A DNA stretch of 64,000 nucleotides, taken from NCBI RefSeq assembly GCF_019703515.2, contig NC_059347.1, positions 18,374,001 through 18,438,000 of the forward strand, read 5' to 3'. Each line of letters begins with the position of its first letter. The stretch's first letter is position 1. Below the pieces are notes generated by a model. The model was not told where the DNA came from. It did not search any database and saw nothing but the letters and a program-made list of their open reading frames with translations. Both the position numbers and the translations under genes were made by a program. The stretch comes from Myxocyprinus asiaticus. Its lineage: Eukaryota > Chordata > Actinopteri > Cypriniformes > Catostomidae. This document shows positions 22,123-35,092 of this stretch, piece after piece.

Positions 22123-22712
22123 TAGAGATCTAACAGGTGGCCAAGGATTTGTTTATGTTTCTAAGAATACAGACCAATAGGAATATTCGGTTTACAGATC
22201 AGCCGTTGAAGTCCAATATATATTATATATGACAATAGCTCCGTTAGCGGTAATGTTAGCTAGCGGGCGCTGTTAGTGGGGGTGCTAACAAGGAGGTAGC
22301 AACCTTATTTAAAGTTGCAGTTTACTCACTTCTTTCTTTGTTCAGGAAAGTCCAAGGCTTTATTTGCTGCTTGTTTCGATGTCATACAAAGATGGTTTAC
22401 ACCATTAATTGTCCTTCAGAAGGGCAACGGGGATCAACAAATACTAATAATATATTTTAAAGTAGTAATTCCATAAAATAAATTGTTACTGTGCTTTAGA
22501 TTAAATAACTTTTGCCGATACTTGGTGGAGCTTCGGGAAGCGCAACCTCACTCCATCACATACAACAGTGCCCCCCCCAGAATTTCTTTTATATGACATT
22601 ATAACTGAAATAAACCCATATGAATCAATATCGAATCGGAATCGAATTGAGAGCTTGTGAATTGGAATCTAACTGAATCGGGAAATCTGAATGAATACCC
22701 AGCCCTAGATTT

Positions 22713-23270
22713 GCATGCCATGTGGGAACTAAATGGGATTCATTAGATCTGAATAGGTGGCCTGAAGGTATTATTAGGCAATCCAAAGTGTGAATTTACA
22801 ACTCATTGGCAAAGAGGTTACAAATCCAGTGCTGGTACACTCTAGCAGCCAAGCGGAACTAAAAGAGCAGGATTAAACCCGCAATTAATTAACAAGCACA
22901 CAAAAGAAACTTGATTCTTGTGTGAGACAAGCTCTTCCTGACTCCAAAATTATGTCCTTGGCTGCCCTCATGCTTGACTGGCTATGAAAACTTCCTATTT
23001 TTAGTTTTTGGAAAGGGAAAGGAGAAAAACAAAGAGAGAAAGTAAGATAGAAATGCTGTGTGGTTAAGGAGGCTAACATCAAAGCAACATTTGCCATATT
23101 TGCAGAAAAGGCTAATTGTGTGATGTAAGAGTATAAAACGAGGGGAGAGTCTGTCTTTACTGAAAATAAGTGCTTGAGGTTTGTTTAGAGATAAGACTAT
23201 GGAAGAGCTGCATGTCTGAATCATCAGGCAATCCTTATTCTCTCGAACCAAAAGACAAGGCCTACAGGTA
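22713..23270. other. non-coding intron
   Basis: No feature recognised. Confidence 0.4.
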
Positions 23271-23607
23271 TAGACATTATTCATGGTAGCGCCATCTTTG
23301 ATTTTTAATGGGAATGACAACGAGGCTGTGAGGGATAGACTTACAGTCTCTTCAATGGCACGAATGGTATAAAGCTGTATAAAGCTCCTTGATCACATCT
23401 GATTTTCCACAACTCATGTTGTCTGGTGTTTTTTGTCCACTTAATGTTCTCAGAAAGATAGTTTTTTCAATGTTTTGTCCGCAGAACAATCTAAAAACAC
23501 TTTAAACTTCAGTATAGCCCATTGAAGAGACTGTACGTCTATCCCTCACAGCCTCGTTGTCATACTTGTTAAAACATCAAAGATGGCGCTGCTGTAAATA
23601 AGGTCTA
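23271..23607. mobile_element. Foldback MITE
   Basis: Ends TAGACATTATTCATGGTAGC and its approximate reverse complement ending at 23607. Inner arms 23323-23359 (GGCTGTGAGGGATAGAC, AGTCTCTTCAATGG) and 23520-23555 also pair, so nearly the whole element can fold back. No coding capacity. Confidence 0.85.
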
Positions 23608-25230
23608 TATTGTACCACTGACACTAACCAGGGGCTTTCACTGGTATATGAAGTGAATAACATGCAACACTACTGTGAACAGGGTTTTGGTTTCTACTGT
23701 GAGCTTGTTTAGTGCATTAAACATGACTACTCTCAAATAAAGAATTCACTGCTAGCTGAGCTGCAATGTGAGGAAAGCTCATATAATTGTGTAGGATAAT
23801 AATGTAGCCATGAACAGTAATTGTTATGTGAAGAGGACGTTTCCTCTCAACGTAAAGCAGCAAATTTACCTGAAAAAACTTTTGGTTCAGACAAACCCTT
23901 ATTGTTTTCTATATAAAAGAGAAAGGTCACCCCAAAAAAAAAAAATTCTGTCATCATTAACTCACCCTCATTTTGTTTCAAACCCGTATGACTTTCTTTC
24001 TTATGTGTGAGCAAGTGAAGCTCTTCGGGGGTCAGCTGTCATGGCATCGGCTATCAGCAGTGACATGACCAAGTCATAGCTATGATCATAGAAATTTGTA
24101 TGATTGGTCATGTCTCATTCTGAAGTTAAAAACTTGTTTCAAATGCCTATTAAAAAGTTTCAGACTCCCTTTATTATTCTTAAAGGATTTAAATCTAATG
24201 TAACATCCTAGTGCTATCTTTATTATGTGGTGCTGTTTCAGGTTGAATTTTTTGAATAATTTATTTCTGAATTTGTCTGATAATGTAAATCTATGCTGTG
24301 AGCTGTGAGAAATAATAATAATAATTTAAAAAAAAACATTGCAGAGCCACAATTATGGTTCTTGGATTCATTCAAAACTAATAATATAAATAAAATAAAA
24401 TAAAAAAAAATCATCAAAAAGGGATCCATCATTTTACTGCCCTCTAAAGCAGATCATAACCTCCAGGAAGTTCCAGTAAGACCAGCCCAATGTTTCCAGT
24501 CAAGTGTAAGTAGGAGCAGAAGCTGAAAAACAATTCCTGGTTCTCTGCCACATCTTCCTGTTGTCCAGCTACTGCATTAATATGGGTACGTTATTGCTGG
24601 CTGTACACATGTAGGTCCATATACAGTAGAGAGACAGAGAGCCCTGCTGACATTCCACTCCATACCCTGCATTCAAAGAAAAATGGACTCATTGACTTTC
24701 CATGTGCATCAGATAGGTGACACACTTTAGCCATCCTGAATGGCCAGTGTGGCCATGATAAGGGAAGCTCAAATCCGTTATGGTCCCCAAATGACAATAT
24801 GCCAGGCAGAATGACACAAATATCTAAGGGGACATTCACTCTGAAAATGTTTTTCATCCATCTTCATTGTTTTTTAATTGTTTTTCTGTGTAATCATGCA
24901 CTAGACACGTGCCTTTATGCTGCTTCTCGCTGTATTTTTTTTTTATTTTTGTTTTGCAGCATCTCATTCAGTGCTGGTGTCATAGTAAGATTTCAGTCTC
25001 TTCTTGTTCACCTCTCTGACTCATCATTATTTCCAAATATTCAGGCTTCTCCCATAAAAATCAAAACCTCCCTGCCTTGTTTCTTAATCAGGAAATGACA
25101 TCATGCGGAGGTGGTTGCAATTTTATATGGTCAGTTCTAAAGCCAAAGTGTGAGCGAGACCTAGTCCACCATCAGTTTTTCACCTGCTCATTTACGTTTG
25201 CAAAATTATTTGCAGAATATAAAACTGACC
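23608..25230. other. intron with an Angel-like fragment
   Basis: 23927-24010 (TTCTGTCATCATTAACTCACCCTC) resembles the Angel-like end seen complete at 29467. The rest shows nothing recognisable. Confidence 0.5.
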
Positions 25231-25690
25231 ATTGGGGGCCTGGGTAGCTCAGCAAGTACTGATGCTGTCTACCATCCCTGGAGTCACAAGTTCGTATTCA
25301 GGGTGTGCTGAGTGACTCCAGCCAGGCCTCCTAAGCAACCAAATTGGCCCGTTTGCTAGGGAGATTAGAGTCACATGGGGTAACCTCCTCATGGTCATGA
25401 TTAAACAGTTCTCGCTCTCAGTGGGGCGTGTGGTAAGTTGTGTGTGGATCGCAGGAGAGTAGAATGAGCTTCCACATGCTGGGAGTCTCCGCGGTGTCAT
25501 GCAAAGCAAGCCACGTGATAAGATGCGCAGATTGACGGTCTCAGAAGTGGAGGCAACTGAGACTTGTCCTCCGCCACCCGGATTGAAGTGAGTAACCGTG
25601 CCACCACGAGGACCTAGTAAGTAGTGGGAATTGTGCATTCCAAAATTGGGGAGAAAAGGGGATAAAAAATAAATAAATAATAATAAAAAA
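25231..25690 (+). mobile_element. tRNA-derived SINE, copy 2
   Basis: tRNA-like head GGCCTGGGTAGCTCAGCAAG with a weakened B box (GTTCGTATTC), the same body as copies 1 and 3, A-rich tail. Target duplication aaaactgacc at 25221-25230 and 25691-25700. Confidence 0.94.
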
Positions 25691-25700
25691 AAAACTGACC

Positions 25701-28545
25701 CTGAAACAGCACCTCTGCCCTGAGCTGCTTTGAGAATCTGGCTCGAGCTCAGCCCACCCAGATTTTACAGTCCAAGCTACAGGACATACAGGCACTAATT
25801 ATTAAGGCGAGATCTGTTCTTTTTTCATTGGTAAACTGATTTAAATGTACATTTTGGAACTTCAGAGAAGTGGAGTTGTAACAGTAACATGCAGTAACAA
25901 GCATTGCTGTGGCTGTTGTGTATGCACTCATCAGGACACTATTATTGGTTTGTGGTCACTTTTCTTGATTTTTTGAAATAATTTTTTTTTTTTTTTTTTT
26001 TTTTTATTATACAAATATTTTATCCACACTGGTTGACCATAATAAAAACCTAAATATTTAAGATCCTCAAAAAATTAATTATCATTAAAAAAATATTCTT
26101 TTATTATGTGCTGGAAGTATGTATTTCACTAGTACTTTGCTCACTTTGTAAGCCCATACTTTTGTGTAGTTAATTAGTATTGGAATATTTGGTACTACTA
26201 CAACATAAAATTCTATTTTGAAACCACAAACCTTCTTATCGCATAATGTCTGCATTTACATGTAAGCAAAGTTCATTATTACTTTAGGTGCACATAAATT
26301 ATCAGCTTTTGCCATGGATTACTGGGCACTCTTCTTCAACTGAAAAAGCTGAAGTGAACTGTAACATATTACTTCTCTTGTGTTGGGCATAATTTGGCCT
26401 AAAGCATGCACAGATACACCCTAATTTTTTTATCTTTCAAGCTATTGAGAACAGTTAGTATGCAAACTAGAATGCAGCATTACTTGAACTGTGTCCACAG
26501 AATGTTCAGCAAAGACTGAATGCACCACAGATTGACCAGTACTGGAATTTTCCAGGAAATGTTTGCTGATTTAATGTTGTCCTTTACTTCCTTCTGTCCT
26601 TTTTGGGAAAACTACTCATATTCTGCACTTACAGTATGTACTGCATACCAATCTCCTGAGCAATCAACTGATGGACTGTTTCAGTGCTTTCTCATACTGA
26701 AACCAATCACAATTCAAGCTGTCACCTCATATACTGAGTCAGCCATTTGATTCTGCTTACAGTATTGCCCCAAACTTGACAACACACTGCTTCTATTTAC
26801 CGTACATTGTGACCTCCCACTCTGCTTAACTTGCTGTTATTTATGCTCTAACTTCTAACCACAATCTTTTTAAAGGAAACAACACATAAAAGTCTTGGGA
26901 CAATTCCAACTTACTTTCCTGAGCTAAGCTGTATGGCAAAAATGTGCCTACATTCTTCCAAACAGATGAATAGCTCATTAAATTGAATGGGAAAAGACAA
27001 ATATGGTAGCTGTATTAAATGCACAATACTTTACATCTGATCAGCCGTTCTGTTGCTTTAACACAAAATCCATGACTAGCAACCAGAACTATAACTGGAT
27101 ATTTATGTTTTTACATAATTTACTTATGTTTTAATAAGCTTTTGTCAGTTGGTAAGAGAATTCTCTTTGGCAAGCCTAAAAAGGTGTAAGTTCACTTATT
27201 AGAAAAGTGTCTGTTAACCGTGTGAGATATTTAAAAACAAAAAACAAATTAAATGCAGGTTGGATTTACCAGACCACTTTCTTGGGTTTATTCATCTAAA
27301 ATCCTGTTTATTATAAACAGCTGTTAAATTGTTTAAATAATCTTGTTTTGTTGCAAAGGCCTTTACTTAAAACCCATTTGTTAGAAAATTATTGATCAAA
27401 TGATATAAGGTGATTAAATTAAACAGAGGCTATAAGGAGAAGCATCAATGAGACAGTATGAGATCACAGTGCTTCTGTCTCAAATGCCTCATGAGGAATG
27501 ACAGAAAACAGAGGTGGGAGCTGGGCTTAATTTTATTCATCAGGGCAATTTGCAGCAGTGGATAGTGTCGTATAGTATGGCAGTGAATCCACTGACCAAA
27601 CGCATGCCTTTCTTTGTAAGTTTCGAAGTGGCATAAAATGATGCATGGACACTGAACAGAACTGCTTTGATAAGGACATTTTAGCACTTGGTTCATACTT
27701 GATTATTCTTGGCTGAAACTAGGCATGGGCATTTTTCAATAATTTTGTATTCGAATATTTGAGCTCATAAAAAACGTATACTTGATTATTTGTTCATTTA
27801 AATTAAGTTAATTAATGAGAAAGAGACGTGTTTTTTTTTTTTAATCATTAAATCATGCATCATCATTTCTATAATTATATCCAAAACAAGCTTATGTTAT
27901 ATCCTGTGTTTTTTTTTGTTGAAAACGTTTAAATAAGCAACGTGTGTAAACAAAAAAGTATAGAACAAAAGCATTTAAGCTCACCCAAAGCGAAGAAAAA
28001 GAAACCACTAAAATAGTAGACTGCCGCAATTAAAATTCTTTGAGGGAATGTTGTAGTCTGGCTCAAAAAACTGTATGACTTCCTTAAACCCGTCTCACTT
28101 GACGAAACTTAAAGGAAGCATACTGTATCTCTCGAGATCATTTTTGCTATCAGGAGAGTGGTCTTCTCAGCTTGCTAGGGGGTACATCTGCGCCTACCTG
28201 CAGTGGTGAATGCAGTGATGGTCAGCTGTCTTTCCTCATTATATTTGTCAATACTTACGGTTCAGTGTTTGAACTTGATATGATTTCTTATTGTGGTGGT
28301 GCTATTATAATGACACCTGACAAAGCTTGCACATGACATGTTGATAATTTTAAGCAAAGTAATTCCAAATTTTGCTGCGCCTGGAGGCAGATGACGCCAT
28401 TCATCAAATGTGATCAACTTGTGTCCACACCGCCACCCAATGCATTCAGTTATAACTGCGAGTTTTAGTTTGGGTGTTCAGGAGTTAATGTGCATTTCAC
28501 TGTATTTACGGACAGCCAAGCAAAATTTTGAGTTACCATAGACAG
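25701..28545. other. intron, mostly unrecognised; one hAT end
   Basis: A poly-T tract at about 25982-26005. TAGGCATGGGCATTTTTCAA at 27720 with TATTCGAATATT resembles a left hAT end, but I could not place its partner. No exon or RNA gene seen. Confidence 0.45.
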
Positions 28546-29245
28546 TTCGAACCAGTCTGGCCATTCTCTGTTGACCTCTCTCATCAACAAGGCGTTTCCA
28601 TCTGCAGAACTGCCCCTCACTGGATGTTTTTTTTTTTTTTTTTTACCACCATTAGGAGCAAATTCTAGAGACTGTTGTGTGTGAAAATCCCAGGAGATCA
28701 GCAGTTACAGAAATACTCAAACCAGCCCGTCTGACACCAACAATCATGCTACGCTCCAAATCACTGAGATCACATTTTTCCCCATTCTGATGGTTGATGT
28801 GAACATTAACTGAAGCTCCTGACCCGTATCTGCATGATTTTATGCACTGCTGCCACACGACTGGCTGATTAGATAATAGCATGGATGATTGTTGGTGCCA
28901 GATGGGCTAGTTTGAGTATTTCTGTAACTGCTGATCTCCTGGGGTTTTCACACACAGTCTCTAGAATTTACTCCGCATGATGCAAAAACAAAAATACATC
29001 CAGTGAGCAGCAGTTCTGAGGATGGAAATGCCTTGTTGATGAGAGAGGTCAACAGAGAATGGCCAGACTGGTTCGAACTGACAAAGTCTACAGTAACTCA
29101 GATAACCGCTCTGTACAATTTGTGGTGAGAAGAATATCATCTCAGATTATACTATTCTGAGATGCGGGTTGGAGCTGTTTTGGCGGCACGAGGGGACCTA
29201 CAAAATATTAGGCAGGTGGTTTTAATGTTGTGGCTGATCGGTGTA
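28546..29245. mobile_element. Tc1-derived foldback structure
   Basis: Arms of about 200 bp (28546-28753 and 28881-29080) are reverse complements, for example AGGAGATCAGCAGTTACAGA in one and TCTGTAACTGCTGATCTCCT in the other. The right side ends in a Tc1-like terminus TTGTGGCTGATCGGTGTA at 29245. The loop and left arm hold an N-terminal transposase fragment. Confidence 0.9.
28652..28882 (-). pseudogene. Tc1-like transposase N-terminal fragment
   Basis: Minus-strand frame reads INHQNGEKCDLSDLERSMIV, then GVRRAGLSISVTADLLGFSH and TTVSRICS, matching the first helix-turn-helix of a common fish Tc1 transposase (KCDLSDFDRGMIVGARRAGLSISETADLLGFS). A poly-T run at 28628-28644 breaks the continuation into the second helix-turn-helix, which lies in the arm at 28548-28610 (reverse of AGAGGTCAACAGAGAATGGC). 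No DDE domain. A relic. Confidence 0.87.
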
Positions 29246-29765
29246 GCTCTGGAATAACAATGGTTTTCACTACATTTCTATTTTTTTTTTTCTATTTCCA
29301 AACATCTCCTGCTAAATGTGAATTCTGAAGCATCTCCAGAAGGGTTGGATGATTTATCGAATATTCATATATTTGCAATGATTACATTTGCAGGTGATAA
29401 AAAATTAAGCATTGTGATATTGATTTAGAATATTACAACGATTTTAATGCACTTTTTATTTGGCCATTAAAGGGACAGTTCACCCAAAAATGAAAATTCT
29501 CTCATCATTTACTCACCTTCATGCCATCCCAGATGTGTTTGACTTTCTTCTGCTGAAAACAAACAAAAAATGTTAGAAGAATATTTCAACTCTGTAAGTC
29601 CTTACAATGCATGAGAATGGTGACCAGAACTGTGAAGCTCCAAAAATGACATAAAGGCAGCATAAAAGTAATTCATACGACTCCAGTGGTTTAATCCATA
29701 TAATCAGAAGTGATATAATAGGTGTGTGTGAAAAACAGATCAATATTTAAGTCCTTTTTTTACTA

Positions 29766-30900
29766 TAACCTTGTGCGACCCCACGGCCTCATGCGAGGAC
29801 TCGCTATTTTGGATTCGCTATATGCAACGCATAATTTACATTTATTTAAATCCACTGCATACTGCTCAGGACACTCTAAGGAGTCATTTAAGGGTTAAAC
29901 TTCTGACGCATGGAGTCACGTGACCAAACACCATGGCGTCGACTTCCGTGAACTGCATCTATGGGCGCAGCGCCAACAAAAGTGCCTCTGGTAAGGAACC
30001 TCTTCACATTTTTTCACTGAAACCTGTTTGGTTGTAAAGAGTAGCATCTCTAGTTTCGTTTGATATGCTGCTTTAAATATTTCATTAATTTTTCGCGCTT
30101 TGGCATGCTGATAAAAATGAAGTACTCGAATGAATGCTGTGGAGCGGTTTTCTGACAGATGTTCCTAAAAGAATTTCGGTATTTTGAATAACTTTTCACA
30201 GTAACAAATCTGTGGGTCATTTTGCATCATTTTAATATGAATTTTGTTATATTTTATTTAGTTATCACTGTACAATACAGTTCTATTCATTAACATTAGT
30301 GACAATGCATTCCTATATATTTACTTTGCATTTTCACATTGAGAATCAACGTATTCATGCAAAAGCTGAAACATAATGCTTTCAGAGGCTTTATATGGAG
30401 TTAGGATTAAAATAAGGTGGATTTTGAACTGTTCTGAGACCAGTGCAGACAGACAGCACACTGGAGGTTAAGTCATTCACTAAATAGGGAGCAAGGGAGC
30501 AATGGTGTATCCTATAGCTTTCTATGCAGCCAAGTGCATTCACTCCTAAAATCTGACCAAAAGTTCAGTTTCAGGCTGCAGATGATGTTTGGACCGATAT
30601 GGGACAAGGATAATCAGTACATAGATTCGGATAATCAGTACATAGATTCGGATAATCAGTACATAGATTCAGAATTTTATCATGGTTGGCAGTGATCTGA
30701 TGATGCTGGCCATTACTTTTAATAAGAATTATTAATTCAGCTTTATAGAAAATCAGCTGTAATGTCTATAACATCTCAAAAAGACTTTCTATAGCTTGGT
30801 ATTACTTAAAATTTCATAACTTAGTCCCACTGTCCCCATATGAGTACTTCATTTTTTAGGAAAACTATTTGCTCTAGAATGTTTTATTCCTTTTTTTTTT
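29766..30900 (+). mobile_element. Insert with ATG and splice-donor segment, copy A
   Basis: Begins ACCTTGTGCGACCCC. Related to copy B at 39572. At 29932-29991 it holds an ATG-led frame MASTSVNCIYGRSANKSAS followed by GTAAGG. The right boundary is uncertain; it ends before a poly-T tract at about 30891-30915. Confidence 0.5.
30608..30670 (+). repeat. 21-bp tandem repeat, three exact copies
   Basis: Unit GGATAATCAGTACATAGATTC occupies 30608-30628, 30629-30649 and 30650-30670. Confidence 0.97.
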
Positions 30901-31180
30901 TTTTTTTTTTTTTTTGCTTGTGTATTAGGTGCTACTAGATACAAATCATAAAGTGAAATGGAAAATGCACACAGCAGTCATGTGGAGGTCTTAGGAGGAT
31001 AAAGCTCCACTTTCACTTTCACACATTTATGTGATTTTTGGAGCTTCGAGTTCTGGTCAAAATTCACTTGCATTGTATGGACCTACAGAGCTGAAAAATT
31101 ATTCTAAAAATCTTTGTGTTCTGCAGAAGAAATAAAGAAGAGCTGGAATGAGGGTGAGTAAATGATGAGAGAATTCCTTT

Positions 31181-31670
31181 ATGTTTCCTAAAGGCTGCTG
31201 CGCCTCATTTTAGAGCAAATACATATAATTAGAGATATATATTTAATATTGTAAATACGCTGAAAAATATTGAGTAAACACAGTATATATTGCACATATA
31301 TACCCCTGCATTAATCTTCCATTAACCATGAGAAGGAGGACAGATCTTCATGCATCTTTAGACAGATTGATCTGACCATGTATACTACAAAGGTCATGAG
31401 GTACAGTAAACTTTGGAACTTTTACCTCCTTTTTTTGCTCATCTCTTGCAGCTGATGGCAAACTGATGCAGCTGGAATTCTTCCAGGAATGCCCAGACAA
31501 CAAGAGGGCAATACCAACTGAGCAGCTTGTAATAGGGGCGTCTTGCTTTTTTCTGCAGAGCAAAGCAACTAAACTGAATGTGTGATGAGCTGTCATTTGT
31601 CTGTTGACTGTGAATGAGCTTTGCTGACCACTGACATGAGGATATAGCATTTTCATAGCAGCTTTATAAC
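31181..31670. other. non-coding intron
   Basis: The minus frame at 31348-31683 (111 codons) has no recognisable domain and is probably chance. Confidence 0.4.
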
Positions 31671-31751
31671 TAGGGATGGGCATGAGTACTCGAGGACCCG
31701 AATACTCGGAAGTGACAGCAATGATCGATCATGAAAACGATGTTCAATAAT
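31671..31751 (+). mobile_element. Left end of a hAT-like element
   Basis: TAGGGATGGGCATGAGTACT followed by CTCGAGGACCCGAATACTCG. The partner right end was not found, so either it is truncated or interrupted by the next insertion. Confidence 0.55.
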
Positions 31752-32339
31752 CAGGGCTCCAGACTAAAAAAATGACTTGTGAGCCATTGGCTCCTAAACT
31801 GAAATATTATGGAGCCGAATGGCTGTTTTTAGTCGCCAAATCATATAATTGCTTGATTTAGATTGCTGTTCTGAAACAAGACAGGTAGCAGAAGAAAAGG
31901 AAGACAGATGATAACCCATTAATCTGAGGTTTAATAAACAGTATACAGTATATAGTTGAGAAGATAAGTTTGCATTCCCTTTTGTCTCAAAAATATTCAC
32001 ACCCCTTTCATAATTTATAGAAATATAAGAGATGAAAGATTTTTTTATTTAATACTGCTCTTCACAATCTACATTACAGATAATTACATAAATATAGTAT
32101 GCATATAGTAGTTTGTTGTCTTTTTGAGCATCAGTGAATGTTTTCACCTTGTGTAATAGTTGTGAACAAGTCCCTCAATTGTCAAAAGCTTGATCTCATA
32201 TATATGTATATATACATAAGAAATAAAAGAAATGTGTTTTGCCTGCTCACTCATGTTTTCTTTAAAAATGGTACATATATTACCAATTATCCAAGGGTAT
32301 GCAAACTTTTGAGCACAACTGTATATACAGTATATACAG

Positions 32340-32371
<32 letters not shown>

Positions 32372-32730
32372 TTTACAATATTGCCTTAGTTTTTTACTGT
32401 TACCAGATTACAAGAGTGCAAATTTAATGAAATCCCAGATGGAGTTTATTGTGCTCATCCAATCCCAAACAATAATTACCAGGAGGAAAAAAAGTGGTAC
32501 ACAATATGGGACTTTTAATTATAATAACAGAACGGGTGAAAAGTGGTGCGAGACACACTGGTGCACACTCTAAAGATGTATCCAATAACTCAGAAGATGA
32601 TATCTGACAAAACCGCATATGAATGCACACAACCCGACTGTCACCAATGGTGACTACATTTTAAATTATAGTCACAATAAATTATTTTTGGTCACATTTG
32701 CGACCATTTTAGTTGCAGTCTGGGGCCCTG
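31752..32730. mobile_element. hAT-like element with a nested Tc1-type MITE
   Basis: Ends CAGGGCTCCAGACTAAAA (31752) and GCAGTCTGGGGCCCTG (32730) are inverted. A Tc1-type MITE sits inside at about 31950-32326 (AGTTGAGAAGATAAGTTTGC..TATGCAAACTTTTGAGCACAACTG). A (TA)n run lies at 32330-32366. Confidence 0.75.
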
Positions 32731-35092
32731 ATAATGAAAATGCGTGACGTCACTTTTCACTAAATTCAAAATTCAGTGACAACTACCTGACAACTACGTG
32801 TGATTTTTGTGATTTTAAGCTGTACCTTCATTGTCAACAGAGATGTCTCATAGCAACCAAACTGATAAACGATGCTGCAATGTTAGCATTTGTTCTACAG
32901 GTTTACAATAATCAAAAGAAAGTTTAATTCAACCTTGTTTTGAACACCTGTCTCTGCAAACGTTTGCTGAACAAGTTTTATTATCATGTAATGTTAAAAT
33001 TTTGACTCATTAATGTATATTATTTAATAAAAGTGAAGGTTTATAATTGACTGTAAATCTCCCTCGGTGCCAACATGTTTGCATGACGTCACACACCTGC
33101 ATCTCGGCGATATCAGAGCTGAAGATTTCCGCACAAGTTTCCAAGTTGCAAGTCCGGTACAAAGTGGTGTTCCACCACAATTTTCCCAGTAGGAAGTTTA
33201 AAATTCAGAGTTAAATGGGAGGCAGCATAAATCATCACAGCAACACAGCAACTCCATCAGAGCGCAGCGTGACTTGCTGTCCGGGGCAGAGACGGCGCTC
33301 TACACTCTAGAGAAGCGTGCACACACACACAAGGTGAACTGTTTCTTTCAAACAACTGGAGCACAGCTGAATGTAACAGAACACAGGGTCTTCAAAACTA
33401 TTTTCAACTTAACACAGTGTTTTAAAAACGCAATGGTAATGGCATCTACAATCATGTCAACCTCGGTTTGCAGATACACGGTTCAGAAACAGTGATGTGC
33501 ATTTACTAAGCTTTTTTATTATGCCATCTTTTGTACTTATTGTAACAGACTACGTTATAACAGCCTTTAATAGAGAATAGGCGAGACACTGGAACAACAA
33601 CATGCAATGCAGCAGCCAAAGACGAATCACATATATGTACATGGCAAACTCTGAGTAGACAAAATGAGCAAAATGTCCTTCCCTATTTATAACACCACCA
33701 CTGTAATGTTTCATAAAAGGACACTAATGATTTCTGTCTTAGACAAATAGGCGCACAGGGATGTTTATCTATCTATAGCCCTGCACACACACAATGTGTT
33801 TTATTTGTCTTTGCATAGTGACATTGTGTTCTGTTCGCAATCATAATGATTAATATTGTTTAACTGGCAGATCTGGCAGCACACATAAACTTCATTTGTG
33901 TATGTGCTGAAATACAACACCCATAGACAAACAGGACAGAGTAGTAATTCAAACATGGCACACCTTGGCTGACAGCTGTACAGTATCCACAACTGAATGT
34001 TTTTATTACACTGACCTCAACTCCTGTATCAGCAACAGAAAAAGAAAGAATCAAATAGAAAGACACAGAAACACAGTCAAAAGTGCATTAATGCTGACTT
34101 GGAAGATTTATTTTTTACTGTGTGACTTTCATTCAGTTCAGATAGATGCAAAGCTACCATTTGCTTTCATTGTATCTTTTCTTTTCTCCATACAATGAAA
34201 GTGAATGGTGACTGAGGCTAAAATTGTGCCTAACATCTCCTTTTGTGTTCCATGGAAACACATACAGTAGATGAACTGTTCCTTTAAACTTTATGTTTCT
34301 AACCAGTGTTTGGCATTAAACCCCCTTTAAAAAGACCAGCTTAACCTGCATGCAATTTCCATGCTAGTCTAGCCTGGTTTATGGTGATGGTCTAGCTAGT
34401 GGACCATTACAGCCATGCTTTTCACCAGCAGAACCTAGCTAATGCTGGTTAAACTGCATGGTGTTTCTGATTAAGTGGGTTAAGCTAGTTTAAAAGCCTG
34501 GTGGGGACACGGCACACCAGATTCACATGCTGGGGGACCAGCACCCAAAACACAACATAAGCTGGTGACAAGCAATTCTGGTCTTTTCAATAGTGCCCCA
34601 GCAAAAAGTGTTTTTGATGAAACACAAGCACACTATTTCATAAAGGCATGTCAGATGCATCATATCTAACTTTTTAAGGCACTGTTCTTGCAACAGTTCT
34701 GATATATAGACTTGGCTGCTGCTGAGGTTATCCAGTCATACTGATTTGAGATCAGATCTGTTGTTTTTGTAATGTTTACATCTATTTGGCTGAGGCAAAG
34801 AGGTGTCCCTTTTACCGTGAGAAAGAAAGCTTGTTGATGGGAGAGACAGGGCAGAGCAGTGCCCTTGAGCACAACAACAGGTCACCATCCTTTTACAGGT
34901 AAAGCGCTTTGCATAATCTCCCCATTAATCACACTGTTCTGCACACAAGACACGGTGGATCACAATCTGCAGTGAGTATCGTATAAGATTAAATTGAGTT
35001 CTTCCTTAGAATTAATAACTTGTCCACAGAGAGAGTATTTTGAATTGGTAACTGTTCACGATTGCCCAGGTAAAACTTGCCACCACTATGCT
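32731..35092. other. intron, mostly unrecognised
   Basis: 34130-34290 resembles an Angel-like end (GTGAATGGTGACTGAGGCTA, CATCTCCTTTTGTGTTCCAT). 34340-34590 contains scattered CCAGC / GCTGG motifs of a fish dispersed repeat. No exon seen. Confidence 0.45.

Larger units (their letters stand above)
18600..22560 (-). mobile_element. L1-clade LINE, truncated and mutated
   Basis: Minus-strand order is ORF1 remnant (22120-21519), spacer, endonuclease (20525-19806), reverse transcriptase (19662-18605). It ends inside the RT, so the 3' third of ORF2, the 3' UTR and any poly-A are missing. A 5' region runs to about 22560. Confidence 0.88.
18112..22706. mobile_element. hAT-like element carrying an L1 insertion
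   Basis: Ends AGGGGTGGGTAAAAATAT (18112) and GAATACCCAGCCCT (22706) are inverted and flanked by agattt (18106-18111, 22707-22712). GATCTTCATTTGAACGAT-type and GAATCAATATCGAATCGG subterminal sequence at each side is typical of this family. Most of the interior is an L1 on the minus strand. Confidence 0.8.
29467..31180. mobile_element. Angel-like short inverted-repeat element split by an insertion
   Basis: Left end TAAAGGGACAGTTCACCCAA with AAAATTCTCTCATCATTTAC; right end GAGTAAATGATGAGAGAATT near 31160-31180. Left and right halves (29467-29755 and about 30945-31180) are joined in other copies; the interval 29766-30900 is an insert. The same family recurs at 23927, 34130, 47553, 49260, 52200 and 53773. 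Family name is by recall. Confidence 0.7.

Noticed and set aside
27720..28540. Possible full hAT element
   Set aside because: Only a left-end-like sequence is visible; no matching right end or target duplication found.
31348..31683. 111-codon minus-strand frame
   Set aside because: No recognisable domain, no splice context, runs into a hAT end.
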